DNA from: Sphingobium sp. Cam5-1
Lineage (GTDB): Bacteria > Pseudomonadota > Alphaproteobacteria > Sphingomonadales > Sphingomonadaceae
Direction: 5' to 3'
Assembly (NCBI RefSeq): GCF_015693305.1
Contig: NZ_CP065140.1
Coordinates: forward strand, 1-64,000
Length of the DNA stretch: 64,000 nt
Position 1 is the first letter of the stretch, and every line of letters starts with the position of its first letter. Both the position numbers and the translations under genes were made by a program. A model generated the notes under the pieces. It had not been told where the DNA came from, did not search any database, and saw only the letters and a list, made by a program, of their open reading frames with translations. This document shows, piece by piece, positions 19,082 to 28,311 of the stretch.

Positions 19082-20860
19082 TCATTTTGCGCCCCCCTTC
19101 GCTCCGACAAAACGGGCACGCCCCATCTCTGCAGCGCGATTTGCGCTGCGTGCCTTCAGGAGATCCTGGCGCGACAGGATGCCAAGAACCCGCCTTGTCC
19201 CAGCTTCTATGATCGGAATACGCCCCACGCCGGACTCGACAATAAGGTCAGCGACAACCCCGCTTGGTGTGTCGGGATAAGCGACCGGCTGCGCCGCGTC
19301 CGAGGTGGCGTCGACCAATGGCGTTTGATCCTTTTCCCTGTCGATTTGCCAGCGCAGTGCATCCGAACGCGACACAAGGCCGAGCAGGCGCCCCTGTGCA
19401 TCTGTGACGGGATAGCTACGATGGACAGCATCGTTCGAGAAAAACGAAACCGCAGCCTCCACGGTCATGTTGCCGGGCAATGTGGCCGGGTCGGGGGTCA
19501 TGATCTGGCTCGCCTGGAGCAGATCAAGGGGATCGACGGTATACTCCTGCAGAATATGGCGCCCGCGTCGTGCGATCTTCTCCGTGAGGATCGAACGGCG
19601 CATCAGCAAAACGCTGATGGCATAGGCAGTTCCTGCCGCAGCGATGGTATAGGGTATCGCATCAAAATGGCCTGTGAGCTCAACAGCGAAGATTGCGCCC
19701 GTCATCGGCGCGCGCATGGCGCCACTCATGATCCCGCCCATGCCGATCATGGCCCAGAAACCCGGATCGCCCGGAAGAAATTGCCCCAGCAAGAATCCGG
19801 CGGCGCCGCCAAGGATGAGGAGAGGCGCAAGTACGCCGCCCGACGTTCCCGATCCGAGGGCAACCAGCCAGACGATCGCCTTGACAACGAGAAGTGCCGC
19901 GACAACTTTCAGGGGCAAGGACGCATTGAGGAGAGCCTCGATACTGGCATATCCCGCGCCAAGAACATGCGCGTCGATCAGTCCGCCCAGGCCCACGAAG
20001 ATCGCGCCTATGGCGGGCCACCACATCCAGTGGAATGGCAGGCGATGAAAAAGATCCTCGATGCGGTAGAGCGACGTCGACAATATGGCGGCTTCAAGAC
20101 CGACAACAAGGCCCACTCCGACCGACCCGAGCAACGCCCAGCTATCGCCCGGCAGTAGCGTTTCCATCGGGAACATCGGGCCTGACCCGATGAGCAATGG
20201 GCGCCATGCGTACGAAACAAGCGCACCGACCACCACAGGCACGAAGCTGCGCGGCTTCCATTCGAAAAGCAAGACTTCAACCGCAAGGAGGATCGCCGCG
20301 AGGGGCGTTCCGAAAATGGCGGTCATGCCCGCTGCCGCCCCTGCTACGAGCAAAGTTTTGCGCTCAGCGGCGCTGAGATGGAAGCATTGCGCGAACAGGG
20401 AGCCGATCGCGCCGCCGGTCATGATAATCGGCCCTTCCGCGCCGAACGGTCCACCGCTACCGATCGAAATGGCCGATGACAGCGGCTTGAGAATGGCCAC
20501 TTTCAGGGAGAGGCGGCTTTCACCAAAGAGGATCGTTTCGATGGCTTCAGGAATACCATGTCCACGGATCTTCTCGGATCCAAAGCGCGCCATCAGGCCG
20601 ACGATGAGGCTGCCCACCACCGGTATGATGATCACCATGGCTCCAACTGACGCGTCGGTGATAGCCGCGTGATCGGCAGACAGCCGACCAAACCAGAACA
20701 GGTTGGTAGCAATGGCGATCAGCTTCACGAGCACCCAGGCGCCGATTGCGCCTCCCGATCCAACGACAGTCGCCATGCTGGCGAGCATGATCATGCGGCG
20801 ATCGGCACTATGATCGGCGAGTTGGTGAGTCTCGGCAGCGCGTGGAGGTGTAAAGGACAT
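19082..20860 (-). CDS. ClC-type chloride channel/antiporter with CBS domains
   Basis: A 592-residue ClC protein. Ion-pathway motifs are GHGIPEAIETI, GSGGPFGAEGPI (with the gating Glu) and GTSGGVLAPLLILGG. About ten or more membrane helices fill residues 25-430. Two CBS domains follow (about 460-580), recognisable by IMTPDPATLPGNMTVEAAV and GRIPIIEAGTRRVLGILSR. The gating Glu suggests a Cl-/H+ antiporter. It is divergent from the MarR gene across an 80-base spacer that is likely their shared promoter. Confidence 0.9.
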   Translation of the reverse strand: MSFTPPRAAETHQLADHSADRRMIMLASMATVVGSGGAIGAWVLVKLIAIATNLFWFGRLSADHAAITDASVGAMVIIIPVVGSLIVGLMARFGSEKIRGHGIPEAIETILFGESRLSLKVAILKPLSSAISIGSGGPFGAEGPIIMTGGAIGSLFAQCFHLSAAERKTLLVAGAAAGMTAIFGTPLAAILLAVEVLLFEWKPRSFVPVVVGALVSYAWRPLLIGSGPMFPMETLLPGDSWALLGSVGVGLVVGLEAAILSTSLYRIEDLFHRLPFHWMWWPAIGAIFVGLGGLIDAHVLGAGYASIEALLNASLPLKVVAALLVVKAIVWLVALGSGTSGGVLAPLLILGGAAGFLLGQFLPGDPGFWAMIGMGGIMSGAMRAPMTGAIFAVELTGHFDAIPYTIAAAGTAYAISVLLMRRSILTEKIARRGRHILQEYTVDPLDLLQASQIMTPDPATLPGNMTVEAAVSFFSNDAVHRSYPVTDAQGRLLGLVSRSDALRWQIDREKDQTPLVDATSDAAQPVAYPDTPSGVVADLIVESGVGRIPIIEAGTRRVLGILSRQDLLKARSANRAAEMGRARFVGAKGGAK

Positions 20861-20939
20861 GAATTAGGTTTATCCTGGGAAGACGACGCACCACCCGTTA
20901 TATCGTGTCACGATACACTTCAACCGATGAGGCAAAGGA

Positions 20940-21350
20940 TTGAAAAAGAATCAAGCCCTGGCAGACGCCGACTATGTCGCGCTGGCCTCCTTTCGACACG
21001 TCATCCGTCGCTTCCAGGCATTCAGCCAGCAAAAGGCGGTGGAGGTGGGATTAACCCCTCAGCAGCATCAGGCGCTCCTGGCGATCCGGGGCTGCACCGC
21101 GGCTGAAGCGACGGTGGGCCATGTGGCTGAATGCCTGGTCCTCAAACCACACAGCGCCACCGGGCTGGTTAATCGGCTCGAGGCGCTGCAGCTGATCACA
21201 CGCGAGGCGTCGGACCAGGACCGCAGACGTGCGCTCCTACGTTTGACGCCCAAGGCGTTTGCGATGCTCGATGCGCTCTCCGCAGCACATCGCGAGGAGA
21301 TTCGACGTATTCGGCCTTTGTTCGCCGACGTATTCTCTCAACTCAGTTGA
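20940..21350 (+). CDS. MarR-family transcriptional regulator
   Basis: A 136-residue MarR protein with the winged helix HVAECLVLKPHSATGLVNRLEAL and the wing ASDQDRRRALLRLT. The start is TTG at 20940, preceded by AAAGGA. It is divergent from the ClC gene, so it may regulate it. The ligand is unknown. Confidence 0.82.
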   Translation: MKKNQALADADYVALASFRHVIRRFQAFSQQKAVEVGLTPQQHQALLAIRGCTAAEATVGHVAECLVLKPHSATGLVNRLEALQLITREASDQDRRRALLRLTPKAFAMLDALSAAHREEIRRIRPLFADVFSQLS

Positions 21351-21373
21351 GCAGTGAGGCAGAGTTATGCCCG

Positions 21374-22270
21374 TCAATCGAGAATGGTTCGTTCGAGCCA
21401 GGCGATCAACCCTCCACTTGTCCAATTCCGGTGCGTCACACAGAAATCAGCATCCTCAGAAGAAGCATTTGCGGTTCCGTACGGATTGATGGCGAGCACC
21501 GCATCCCGCCGCCTGAAAGCTCGGCTCCTGATGGTCAGGGAGAGATGGGTGACGTCCGTATGTGCGAACGGTCGAATACGCGTGATTGTGCATTCCGCGC
21601 CGTGAACATCGAGCGCGCATTGGAGATGCTCAAGGGCTTTGAGCACATCCCGATCGAGTTCTGAGCGAACTGGCAGAAGACGCCCTACCTTGTATATCGG
21701 CACGGCGTCGACTGCGGCAACCTCAGCGCGACCGTCCGGCGTAAGTTCGCAGGCGAGCAAAACGAGATAGGGGCCGCCAATATTCGCCGGCAGCGATATC
21801 TCTTGGCCAACACGAATAGGCATCGTCCGCGGACTGTAAAGTACGCCCGAACGGATCTCATCTGCATGAAGAGCAACGAAGCCTTGTACCGCGCAGCCTT
21901 TGCGCGCGCTTTCAAGGAGCCTTCGGGCAACGTCTCCATTCCTTAATGCCGAGCCGAAAGTCCAGAAATGATGGGAAAGAGGGACGTCTGCGGCCACATG
22001 ATAGGCAGAGGTTGCGTTCCGTAACGCGGCGAAGGCATCAGCAACACTGGGGCTATCGGGCGCGACCCCGGGCGGAGGGAGGATGTTGAAACTCGCGGCC
22101 TCGACCAGTTCCTCCATCAAGAAACGGAGCTGTCCATCGCCGGTGAGTGTAGCCTCGCCGTCGATCGGCGGCAGGTTTTCGACGGGTAGAACCTTGAATA
22201 ACGGAACTGAGCGCAACCGGATGACACGAGCTCCTTGCAAGGAAGGCGCTTGGACCCATGGGACCCCCAA
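21374..22270 (-). CDS. Hypothetical protein downstream of HU
   Basis: About 298 residues of unknown family, with a TTG at 22270 as the most upstream start in frame. It seems soluble and mixed alpha/beta. It lies 15 bases after the HU stop, so the two are probably one operon. The C-terminal part (DVTHLSLTIRSRAFRRRDAVL) has no recognised motif. The start is uncertain. Confidence 0.6.
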   Translation of the reverse strand: MGVPWVQAPSLQGARVIRLRSVPLFKVLPVENLPPIDGEATLTGDGQLRFLMEELVEAASFNILPPPGVAPDSPSVADAFAALRNATSAYHVAADVPLSHHFWTFGSALRNGDVARRLLESARKGCAVQGFVALHADEIRSGVLYSPRTMPIRVGQEISLPANIGGPYLVLLACELTPDGRAEVAAVDAVPIYKVGRLLPVRSELDRDVLKALEHLQCALDVHGAECTITRIRPFAHTDVTHLSLTIRSRAFRRRDAVLAINPYGTANASSEDADFCVTHRNWTSGGLIAWLERTILD

Positions 22271-22285
22271 AGCGCCGGGTGTCGC

Positions 22286-22561
22286 CTAGCCGTTGAGTTT
22301 GTCTTTGACCGCCTTCGCGGGGGAGAAGGTAAGTTTCTTCGAGGCGGCGATTTTTATGGTCTCGCCGGTCGCTGGATTTCGGCCTTCACGGGCGGATAGC
22401 TCCTTCACCTTGAATTTTCCAAAGCCGCCAAGGCTCACTTCCTCGCCTCTGACAGAGGCTGCGACAATCGCGGCGAACACGATATCCACCGTCTTGCGGG
22501 CATCGGCTTTTGTGGAACCGGTTTCGCTGGCGAGAAGGTCTGCAAGATCACCGTTCGTCAT
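22286..22561 (-). CDS. HU-family DNA-binding protein
   Basis: A 91-residue nucleoid protein with the HU signature GEEVSLGGFGKFKVKELSAREGRNPATGE. It bends DNA non-specifically and often sits on mobile elements that need recombination cofactors; here a tyrosine recombinase gene is about 1 kb away. The N-terminal LADLLASETGSTKADARKTVD is the dimerisation helix pair. Confidence 0.92.
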   Translation of the reverse strand: MTNGDLADLLASETGSTKADARKTVDIVFAAIVAASVRGEEVSLGGFGKFKVKELSAREGRNPATGETIKIAASKKLTFSPAKAVKDKLNG

Positions 22562-22636
22562 ACTGTACCTCTTCTGATGTTCAGGGGCGATCTTGCATAA
22601 CCTGTCCCGGTCGCAAGCGCCATGGCGATGGTTCTG

Positions 22637-22691
22637 TTGCCGCCTGTGTCACTTTACCAGAATACCAATGGTAAAGTGACACAGGCGGCAA
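22637..22691. repeat. Perfect 23-base inverted repeat
   Basis: Arms at 22637-22659 and 22669-22691 are perfect reverse complements with a 9-base spacer. The inner part contains ACTTTACCA and TGGTAAAGT. It lies 75-125 bases upstream of the winged-helix gene and could be an operator, a recombination site or a strong hairpin. Confidence 0.8.
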
Positions 22692-22762
22692 AATCGTTCT
22701 CCGGTGGGGTGAAGAGCATTTACCGGATTCCCAAGAGTCTCGCTTTGTGCTTGATTCGTTCT

Positions 22763-23350
22763 ATGATGCAGCAGGATCTCTTTTCATCCGAACCCGTCTC
22801 TCCCGTGGGGAGGGCCGGCCTGCCCGATCTGGTCCGTACCATTGCGGAACATTCCACACGACCGCGCTATACCTTCATGGTGCTCGACCTCATTGCGCGG
22901 GTTGCCCGCGCGAACGGGCAGGCGGGTCCGCTGATTTGCGAAGGCACCGCCCTGATACCGATCCGGGAATGGCTCGCGGCCACCATTGCTCCCAGTGCAG
23001 CGCGTCATCACCAGCGGCGAACTACCAGGGAAAAAGTCCGCGCTGCCCTTGCGGCCAGCGGCCAGCTGCCAACCGACCCTATTGAGGCTGACCAAATGAT
23101 TGACGCTCACGTCAGCGAACGGATCAGGGAAACGAGTTTAACGGCGATCAGCCGTGCCGTCTCCGAACTGGTACGCGCCGGTCTCATCAAGCGCCATTAT
23201 CAGGGATACCGGGTCGATCATGAAAACCGCGGCGCGCAGCGTCACGCGGTTTACACCGTGACAGACGACGTTCGAACGGCTCTCCATCCCGGCATCATCG
23301 GCAGCGTATCATCGAATGTCATTCCGCGGTCCCGGACGGCAGCTTCATGA
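22763..23350 (+). CDS. Winged-helix-like protein between inverted repeats
   Basis: A 195-residue protein starting MMQQDLFSSEP. The C-terminal half looks like a winged helix (TSLTAISRAVSELVRAGLIKRHYQG, then QRHAVYTV). The ATG at 22763 is chosen because the upstream frame crosses the inverted repeat. Its place between two inverted repeats and before a tyrosine recombinase suggests a replication or recombination accessory role, or autoregulation. No exact family is assigned. Confidence 0.6.
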   Translation: MMQQDLFSSEPVSPVGRAGLPDLVRTIAEHSTRPRYTFMVLDLIARVARANGQAGPLICEGTALIPIREWLAATIAPSAARHHQRRTTREKVRAALAASGQLPTDPIEADQMIDAHVSERIRETSLTAISRAVSELVRAGLIKRHYQGYRVDHENRGAQRHAVYTVTDDVRTALHPGIIGSVSSNVIPRSRTAAS

Positions 23351-23668
23351 CCGCCCGCGAACAAATCATAGGCGCGTTGCTGCGGGAATGCCGCTCCATC
23401 ACTGGAGCGAACGCTGAACTATGGTCGACGGGTAAGTGCAGGCCTGTCTGCGCCTGGGCCAACTCATCCGACCCGCGCTGGGGCCGCGGGGACAACATAA
23501 AGTGATCGCATTCTTGTTGAGACGAGGTGCTGTCTCTGCGCAGGCACGCCCCCTCCCCGCGCGATTTTTGTACTTACCATAATGGGAGATTATGGTAAGT
23601 ATAGGACGCCAAAACGGCGGGGGAGGGCAAAAATCGTTTACCTCCCCTGAGTAACACACAGGAAGGTG
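23351..23668. other. 318-base gap with second inverted repeat
   Basis: No gene is seen. The region contains the 13-base inverted repeat at 23571-23601, flanked by outer complementary runs (CCCCCTCCCC near 23550 and GGGGGAGGG near 23619; GATTTTTG and CAAAAATC), giving an extended palindrome upstream of the recombinase gene. Confidence 0.6.
23571..23601. repeat. 13-base inverted repeat before recombinase
   Basis: TACTTACCATAAT at 23571-23583 and its exact reverse complement at 23589-23601 with a 5-base spacer. The ACTTACCA core resembles the ACTTTACCA core of the 22637 repeat. Confidence 0.75.
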
Positions 23669-24865
23669 ATGACCGAGCGCTCCACAACTCCTTATAAGGA
23701 AATCATCCTTGTCCAACCGCAGCGCGCGGGTCTTCCGGCCCGCTCGCACGTCATGGGCGCCGAAGCGGTTGACGCACGTCTGCTTCGTACCATGGGAATG
23801 CTCGTTCCCGAAGGGCTGCCGCCGGTCAGCCGTCTTGCCGTCGAAACCGCTCTTGCCGCCATGGCGGAAGCCACGAAGGCGGCGATCGCCGCCGATATCG
23901 AATGCTGGCATGCCTGGTGCGTCAAAGAAGGCCGGTCGCCCATGCCCGCTGATCCCGAAGATCTTGTACATTATGTGAACGACCTCGATGTCAGGGGGAA
24001 AAAGCCTTCGACGCTCGCTCGACGGGTTGCAAGCCTTGGTGCGTTGCATCGAGTGCTGGGGCTGGCCCAAAATGCGGCTCCCACCGAGGCAGCAATCGTA
24101 CGCGCGGCGCTCAAGGCCATCCGCAGGCGCAGGGGATCGCTGCAGCGGCAGGCGGCACCGTTGCGGCTTGGCAAGGCATTGGATTCCAATGCTCCGGAGG
24201 GATTTACCCTTTCAGCCTTGCTCGACGCCTGTGGCGATGACCTTCAAGGACTGCGGGACGCTGCTCTGCTATCCCTTGGGTACGACGCTGGCCTGCGCGT
24301 AAGCGAACTGACCCGGGTGGAAGCGAACCATATTGAATCGCAGGAGGACGGTTCAGCGACGTTGTTCATCCCCTTTTCCAAAACAGATCAGGAGCAGGAA
24401 GGCGCCTGGGCTTGGTTGTCAGCCGAGACGGTGCGGCGCGTCCACGCATGGACGAACGCGGGCATGATTGAGGAAGGTCCGATTTTCCGAAGGGTCGGAG
24501 TCGACCGCCGACGCACGGGAAGAACGGAACGACAGCTCGCATCGGCGGAAAAGACCTATTCGATTGGGCTGACAGCGCTCACTCGACAGGGGGTCAACGC
24601 CATTTATCGCCGCATCGCCATCAGAGCCTATGAGCAAGGTCTGGTGACCCTGCCTTCCGGCAAGCTTGTGGCGGCTGTCCAGGCGCTGTCCACCCATTCG
24701 TTACGTGTCGGTCTGACCCAGGATCTTTTTGCCGCGGGCGAGGACGGGTTGGGAATTGCTCAGGCGCTTCGCTGGAGTTCGCCGACCACCGCTTTGCGCT
24801 ATGGTAGAAAGCTTGCTGTACGCAGCAATGTCGCAGCGCGAGTGCTTTCACGCGTTCGACGTTGA
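23669..24865 (+). CDS. Tyrosine recombinase/integrase
   Basis: A 398-residue tyrosine recombinase. It has a SAM-like core-binding domain (about residues 65-150, IAADIECWHAWC...PSTLARRVASLGALHRV) and a catalytic domain with Arg in YDAGLRVSELTRV (about 209), STHSLRVG (about 344) and the nucleophile Tyr in TTALRYGRKL (about 377). The start at 23669 has GGAAGG close upstream. It probably resolves or integrates the replicon or island at nearby sites. Confidence 0.88.
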   Translation: MTERSTTPYKEIILVQPQRAGLPARSHVMGAEAVDARLLRTMGMLVPEGLPPVSRLAVETALAAMAEATKAAIAADIECWHAWCVKEGRSPMPADPEDLVHYVNDLDVRGKKPSTLARRVASLGALHRVLGLAQNAAPTEAAIVRAALKAIRRRRGSLQRQAAPLRLGKALDSNAPEGFTLSALLDACGDDLQGLRDAALLSLGYDAGLRVSELTRVEANHIESQEDGSATLFIPFSKTDQEQEGAWAWLSAETVRRVHAWTNAGMIEEGPIFRRVGVDRRRTGRTERQLASAEKTYSIGLTALTRQGVNAIYRRIAIRAYEQGLVTLPSGKLVAAVQALSTHSLRVGLTQDLFAAGEDGLGIAQALRWSSPTTALRYGRKLAVRSNVAARVLSRVRR

Positions 24866-25398
24866 CTGGCTAGATCTGAACAGCCTGTCGCAAGATCGGG
24901 CCGGGGTTCAAGCGCCCTCCAATCCCACTTCGCTCGATGTCCACTACGCCGTTGGGATGTTCTCATTGCAACCTACTTCCCATCTGCAAGGAACATGGTC
25001 AGTATCGAGGGCCATATGCTGGTCACGGACAACATGAACTACAACCCCAGTCAGATCATTAGGCTATATTCGGCCAAGATCGCTTATGAGTGTGGCGTTG
25101 AGGTGCCGGAGAAATCCTGTCATTGCGGCAGGGCAGACATGCGGTCTTGAACGGACTGGCCCGGTATAGCCACCGTCCATCACATGGCAGGGCTTTGGCG
25201 GGAACGTCGCCTCGCCGGCCCCGTTGCGATCGGTGATCGCGTCCCGCTCACTTTGCGGGTACGTCAAGGAAGGCGACACACGGGTAGGCAACCTTGAGGC
25301 GGAGGTGGCCGGATGCGGCATTTCCCGGTCCCTTCGGGTGCACCCGAAGCGTCAGGCGGCGCGATTGAAAGCACCAAATCAAGGCAGAAGAGGACACC
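24866..25398. other. 533-base gap, no confident gene
   Basis: Short frames on both strands lack domain motifs and ribosome-binding sites. The stretch could contain the recombination site of the adjacent recombinase, but no clear inverted repeat was found. Confidence 0.35.
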
Positions 25399-25617
25399 AT
25401 GGCCTCCCAGTCACTTACCCGTTATCGGTCCTGCCCACTCGAGCCGTTTCGCATCGCCAGCCCGTTCCTGTCCATTTACCGGCAAGCAGAATGGGCCTCC
25501 AAGAATGTCTATCGCGAATTCGACAATGCGCGAGAAGCGTTGGGCAGCGTTATCGCGCCGAGCATCGGTGTCACCCAGAGCGGACGCCCCGGAAATAAGC
25601 CGGAGTTCCGGCACTGA
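25399..25617 (+). CDS. Small hypothetical protein
   Basis: A 72-residue frame starting MASQSLTRYRSCPLEPFRIA with GAAGAGGA upstream. It is rich in Arg, Ser and Pro and has no recognised motif. It precedes the CBS gene by 48 bases in the same direction. Confidence 0.4.
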   Translation: MASQSLTRYRSCPLEPFRIASPFLSIYRQAEWASKNVYREFDNAREALGSVIAPSIGVTQSGRPGNKPEFRH

Positions 25618-25665
25618 GCAATGGGAGCCTCCTCCAAGTGCGGCTCCCCTAACGGAGGAAATATC

Positions 25666-26100
25666 ATGAAAGTCAGCGAATGTATGACACAAGATGTCCG
25701 GATCGTGGATCCGGGGGAGACACTGCAGGACGCAGCCCGCACGATGGCGGAGATCGATGCTGGATTCCTGCCAGTCGGCAAGAACGACCGGCTCGTCGGC
25801 ATCATCACTGATCGCGACATCGCGATCCGCGCCGTCGCCACCGGGCGATCTTCAAATGCGAAAATCGGCGACGTGATGAGCCAGGAAGTCAGATATTGCT
25901 ATGCCGACGACACGGTTGAAGACATTCTTGACAATATGGCACAGCAGCAGCTTCGGCGGCTACCGGTGGTCGACCGCGACAAGCGTCTGGTTGGCATCGT
26001 GTCGATCACCGATCTCGCCACCAATGGTGAGGCGGCGCACAGCGGCGAAGCGCTGTGCGAGATCGCCCGGCCTAGCGGTCTCCATTCCCAGGCGATCTGA
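25666..26100 (+). CDS. Tandem CBS-domain protein
   Basis: A 144-residue protein made almost only of two CBS domains: MTQDVRIVDPGETLQDAARTM...GIITDRDIAIRAVATG, then MSQEVRYCYADDTVEDILDNM...RRLPVVDRDKRLVGIVSITDLA. Such stand-alone proteins bind adenosine nucleotides and regulate partners. A GGAGGAAA site precedes the ATG. It resembles CBS stress proteins found with DUF2267 genes, and a DUF2267 fragment follows here. Confidence 0.88.
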   Translation: MKVSECMTQDVRIVDPGETLQDAARTMAEIDAGFLPVGKNDRLVGIITDRDIAIRAVATGRSSNAKIGDVMSQEVRYCYADDTVEDILDNMAQQQLRRLPVVDRDKRLVGIVSITDLATNGEAAHSGEALCEIARPSGLHSQAI

Positions 26101-26246
26101 TCGGCGGGAACGTGCGATGAGCGCCACGGGTCTCAAGGTCTTCGACAAACCCATCCAAACGACGAACATCTGGCTCGGCGAGAACGAGCGGAGGCTGCCG
26201 TTCAAGGGATTCTCGATTCTTGGTGCCGCTCGCGCAAGTCTGGCCA

Positions 26247-26273
26247 AATGGCGGCCCGGAAAAGGCCGCCATT
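26247..26273. terminator. 10-base-stem hairpin after CBS/DUF2267
   Basis: AATGGCGGCC at 26247-26256 pairs with GGCCGCCATT at 26264-26273 over a 7-base loop. No T-run follows, so termination is uncertain. Confidence 0.5.
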
Positions 26274-26281
26274 CACCACCA

Positions 26282-26312
<31 letters not shown>

Positions 26313-26416
26313 CCCGGCCGTCTTCCACGGCCTGATAGCCGGAATGCAATATTAGAGGCGAATTGAAGCTTTCGCGCTTTTTCCGACTGGCTCTGGTATT
26401 TGCGGCATCCTAGAGA

Positions 26417-27376
26417 TCATGCTTCCTGGATGGCCGATAAACGCCATGCGCCGTGTCCGCTCCTGACAAAAGTCCACAGTTCGGTCGTTAAAGTGGGACG
26501 ATCGGGATCACCTGTCAGAACTGCGCCGCTATTGCGATCGCGCATGACGTCGATGCTCTGGTATCGCATGGCGATCGTGGCATAGTCCGTCCCATCTTCC
26601 GTCCAGGCTTCCGCAACTTCCGCTTCAAGAAGCTCGGTTCCCGATACCTCGTTACGCTGGCCTCGCGTCGCGTTCTGGCTCATTTCCTCGGCCAGATAAG
26701 ACATGATTTCAGGCGTCGTGCAGACGCGCAACCGGGCATAATCTTCATGCCCAAAAGCGTCCTGCACCTCTACGAGCAGACGCTCGAAACTTTGCTGGTC
26801 GCTCGTCGTGATGGCAATCTCCCGCGACAGGGGAGCAGAAGAAGCGACCGAGGACACAAAGGCGTCAAACCCGCCCTGTGACGCTCCCGTCAACGGGCGG
26901 GTGGCGAATGAGGAAGAGGCGACGCCACCTACCGGAGCCAAGGCAGGCCGGCGACGAAACATCCTGAACGCGAGCCAGGCAAGCCCACCCAAAAGCGCCA
27001 TCTGCAGCAAAGCCATCAGCATGCCGCTGCCGTTCAATGCGCCAAACCCATTGCCAAGCAGCATGCCAAGCAGGCCGCCGGCAACGAGACCCCCGATCAG
27101 GCCCTTTGCGAGCCCGCCAAACCGATTGGGCGTGTTCGTCGCCGGGCGCGGCGTTGAGGCGGTGTTCTGCGCCGGAGCCTGGGTCGGCGTTGCGGTCCGC
27201 TGCACCGCCGGCGCCTGATTGGGCGCGGTTTTCGTGGCAGGCGGAGCAACAGCTGTTCGCGAGCCTCGGCTACCTAAGCTGCCGCCGCGCCGGGCGTCCG
27301 CCGGGCTGACGGCCATAACGGCGATCGCGAGACTCATGGCAATCGCAGAGGCATTGCGAAACGTAGTTCCAATCAT
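26417..27376 (-). CDS. Tim44-like domain membrane protein
   Basis: A 319-residue protein with a signal peptide (cleavage near PADARR), a Pro/Ala/Thr-rich linker, a Gly-rich hydrophobic region (about residues 85-140, FGGLAKGLIGGLVAGGLLGM) and a C-terminal Tim44-like domain (EDYARLRVCTTPEIMSYLAEEM, then WTFVRSG). Bacterial Tim44-like proteins are membrane-linked, and one role suggested is in protein export or assembly. The whole gene stands alone. Confidence 0.8.
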   Translation of the reverse strand: MIGTTFRNASAIAMSLAIAVMAVSPADARRGGSLGSRGSRTAVAPPATKTAPNQAPAVQRTATPTQAPAQNTASTPRPATNTPNRFGGLAKGLIGGLVAGGLLGMLLGNGFGALNGSGMLMALLQMALLGGLAWLAFRMFRRRPALAPVGGVASSSFATRPLTGASQGGFDAFVSSVASSAPLSREIAITTSDQQSFERLLVEVQDAFGHEDYARLRVCTTPEIMSYLAEEMSQNATRGQRNEVSGTELLEAEVAEAWTEDGTDYATIAMRYQSIDVMRDRNSGAVLTGDPDRPTLTTELWTFVRSGHGAWRLSAIQEA

Positions 27377-27779
27377 CGAAAATCCTTCTGGCTATCAGCC
27401 AAGTTCCTCAAGTGTTGGACCCACAAAGACGGGCAAAGTTCGCTCCCGACAGCAAGCCTCACATTCGCAATCGCGAACTACAGGACGGTGCTTCTGGAGC
27501 GGTATGGTCGCCTCCTCGTTTCTGGTCCAGTTGAACGAGCAGCGCAGATGATGGGACACTAGATTAACGACCAGCATCGAGCGCACTCGATGCGGTCCGA
27601 CATCACGATCGCCTTTCAGGCGATCGCCAGAGGGGCCCGGCCCGCATGGTTGCTGGATAGCATGCCGTCCTTTAAATGCAACAGCGGCTCATATCAGCTA
27701 ATGGGACTGCGGGCCGGTCTACGGTGTGCGATGCGAACCGCCAGCCTTCCTCTTCGATGACGAAGGCCGAGCAGCCCGA
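27377..27779. other. 403-base gap with first repeat copy
   Basis: No convincing gene is seen. It contains copy 1 of the 70-base repeat at 27588-27657 and probably the promoter of the Tim44-like gene. Confidence 0.5.
27588..27657. repeat. 70-base direct repeat, copy 1
   Basis: About 80-85% identical by eye to 28312-28383 and in the same orientation. It contains a 9-base-stem hairpin CGATCGCCT-TTC-AGGCGATCG. It lies about 210 bases upstream of the minus-strand Tim44-like gene. Confidence 0.75.
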
Positions 27780-28043
27780 TCAGTCAAACAGCTCTTTCAG
27801 AAAGGATTTTTTCTTCCGGGAACGATAACGGCTATCGTGCGCGTCAGGGGGACGCAAGCGCGTCCATGCATCAGGGAGATCCCGCTCTTGCAGTCGAACT
27901 GGTGGGGTGGCTGAGCGCTCGATGATCTTGTCCAGTTCGCCGCGATCAGACCATATACCCCCCGCGCAATAGTCGATTTCGATGCCTTGGCGTTCGGACA
28001 TTATCAGTCCCGTGCAGCAGCCTGGGCAAGGCATAGCCTCCAT
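27780..28043 (-). CDS. zf-TFIIB-like zinc-ribbon protein, degenerate
   Basis: About 87 residues. The opening MPCPGCCTGLIMSERQGIEIDYC and WSDRGELDKIIERS match zf-TFIIB proteins, and the end KKSFLKELFD is typical of the family. The second zinc knuckle, usually CPxCxGVW, reads CAGGIW, so one Cys is lost and one or two residues appear deleted. The zinc site may be broken. Confidence 0.65.
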   Translation of the reverse strand: MEAMPCPGCCTGLIMSERQGIEIDYCAGGIWSDRGELDKIIERSATPPVRLQERDLPDAWTRLRPPDAHDSRYRSRKKKSFLKELFD

Positions 28044-28269
28044 GGATTGTCGCTGTATGGTACACCCTCCGCGCCTGGAACACATGGCCGTACAGGCGGT
28101 CCTTGACGTGCAGTCGCACCTTATTGAGCCGCAGCAGCCGCAAATTGTCGGGAGTGCGCCGTTTAAGTTCCCTCCAGATCTCCTCCTCAAGCTGTCCGTG
28201 CAGTCTCGTCATTTTATATGGAAACGACTTCAATGCCTCTCTCCAATCAAAATGGATCGATCGGATCAA
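27946..28269 (-). CDS. DUF465 (YdcH-like) small protein with extended tail
   Basis: Residues 20-66, from MTRLHGQLEEEIWRELK to RLNKVRLHVKDRLYGHVF, match the DUF465 helical hairpin. A normal DUF465 protein ends about there, but this frame runs 40 residues further and overlaps the zinc-ribbon gene by about 98 bases. A lost stop codon or frameshift is likely. The start may be 28212. Confidence 0.55.
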   Translation of the reverse strand: MIRSIHFDWREALKSFPYKMTRLHGQLEEEIWRELKRRTPDNLRLLRLNKVRLHVKDRLYGHVFQARRVYHTATIHGGYALPRLLHGTDNVRTPRHRNRLLRGGYMV

Positions 28270-28311
28270 TTGCGAGGAAGGAGAAATTCACTGACCTGCA
28301 CCGAGCCAACC

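Noticed and set aside
23399..24070. 223-residue minus-strand frame
   Set aside because: It overlaps the recombinase gene and the palindrome, with no domain or ribosome-binding site.
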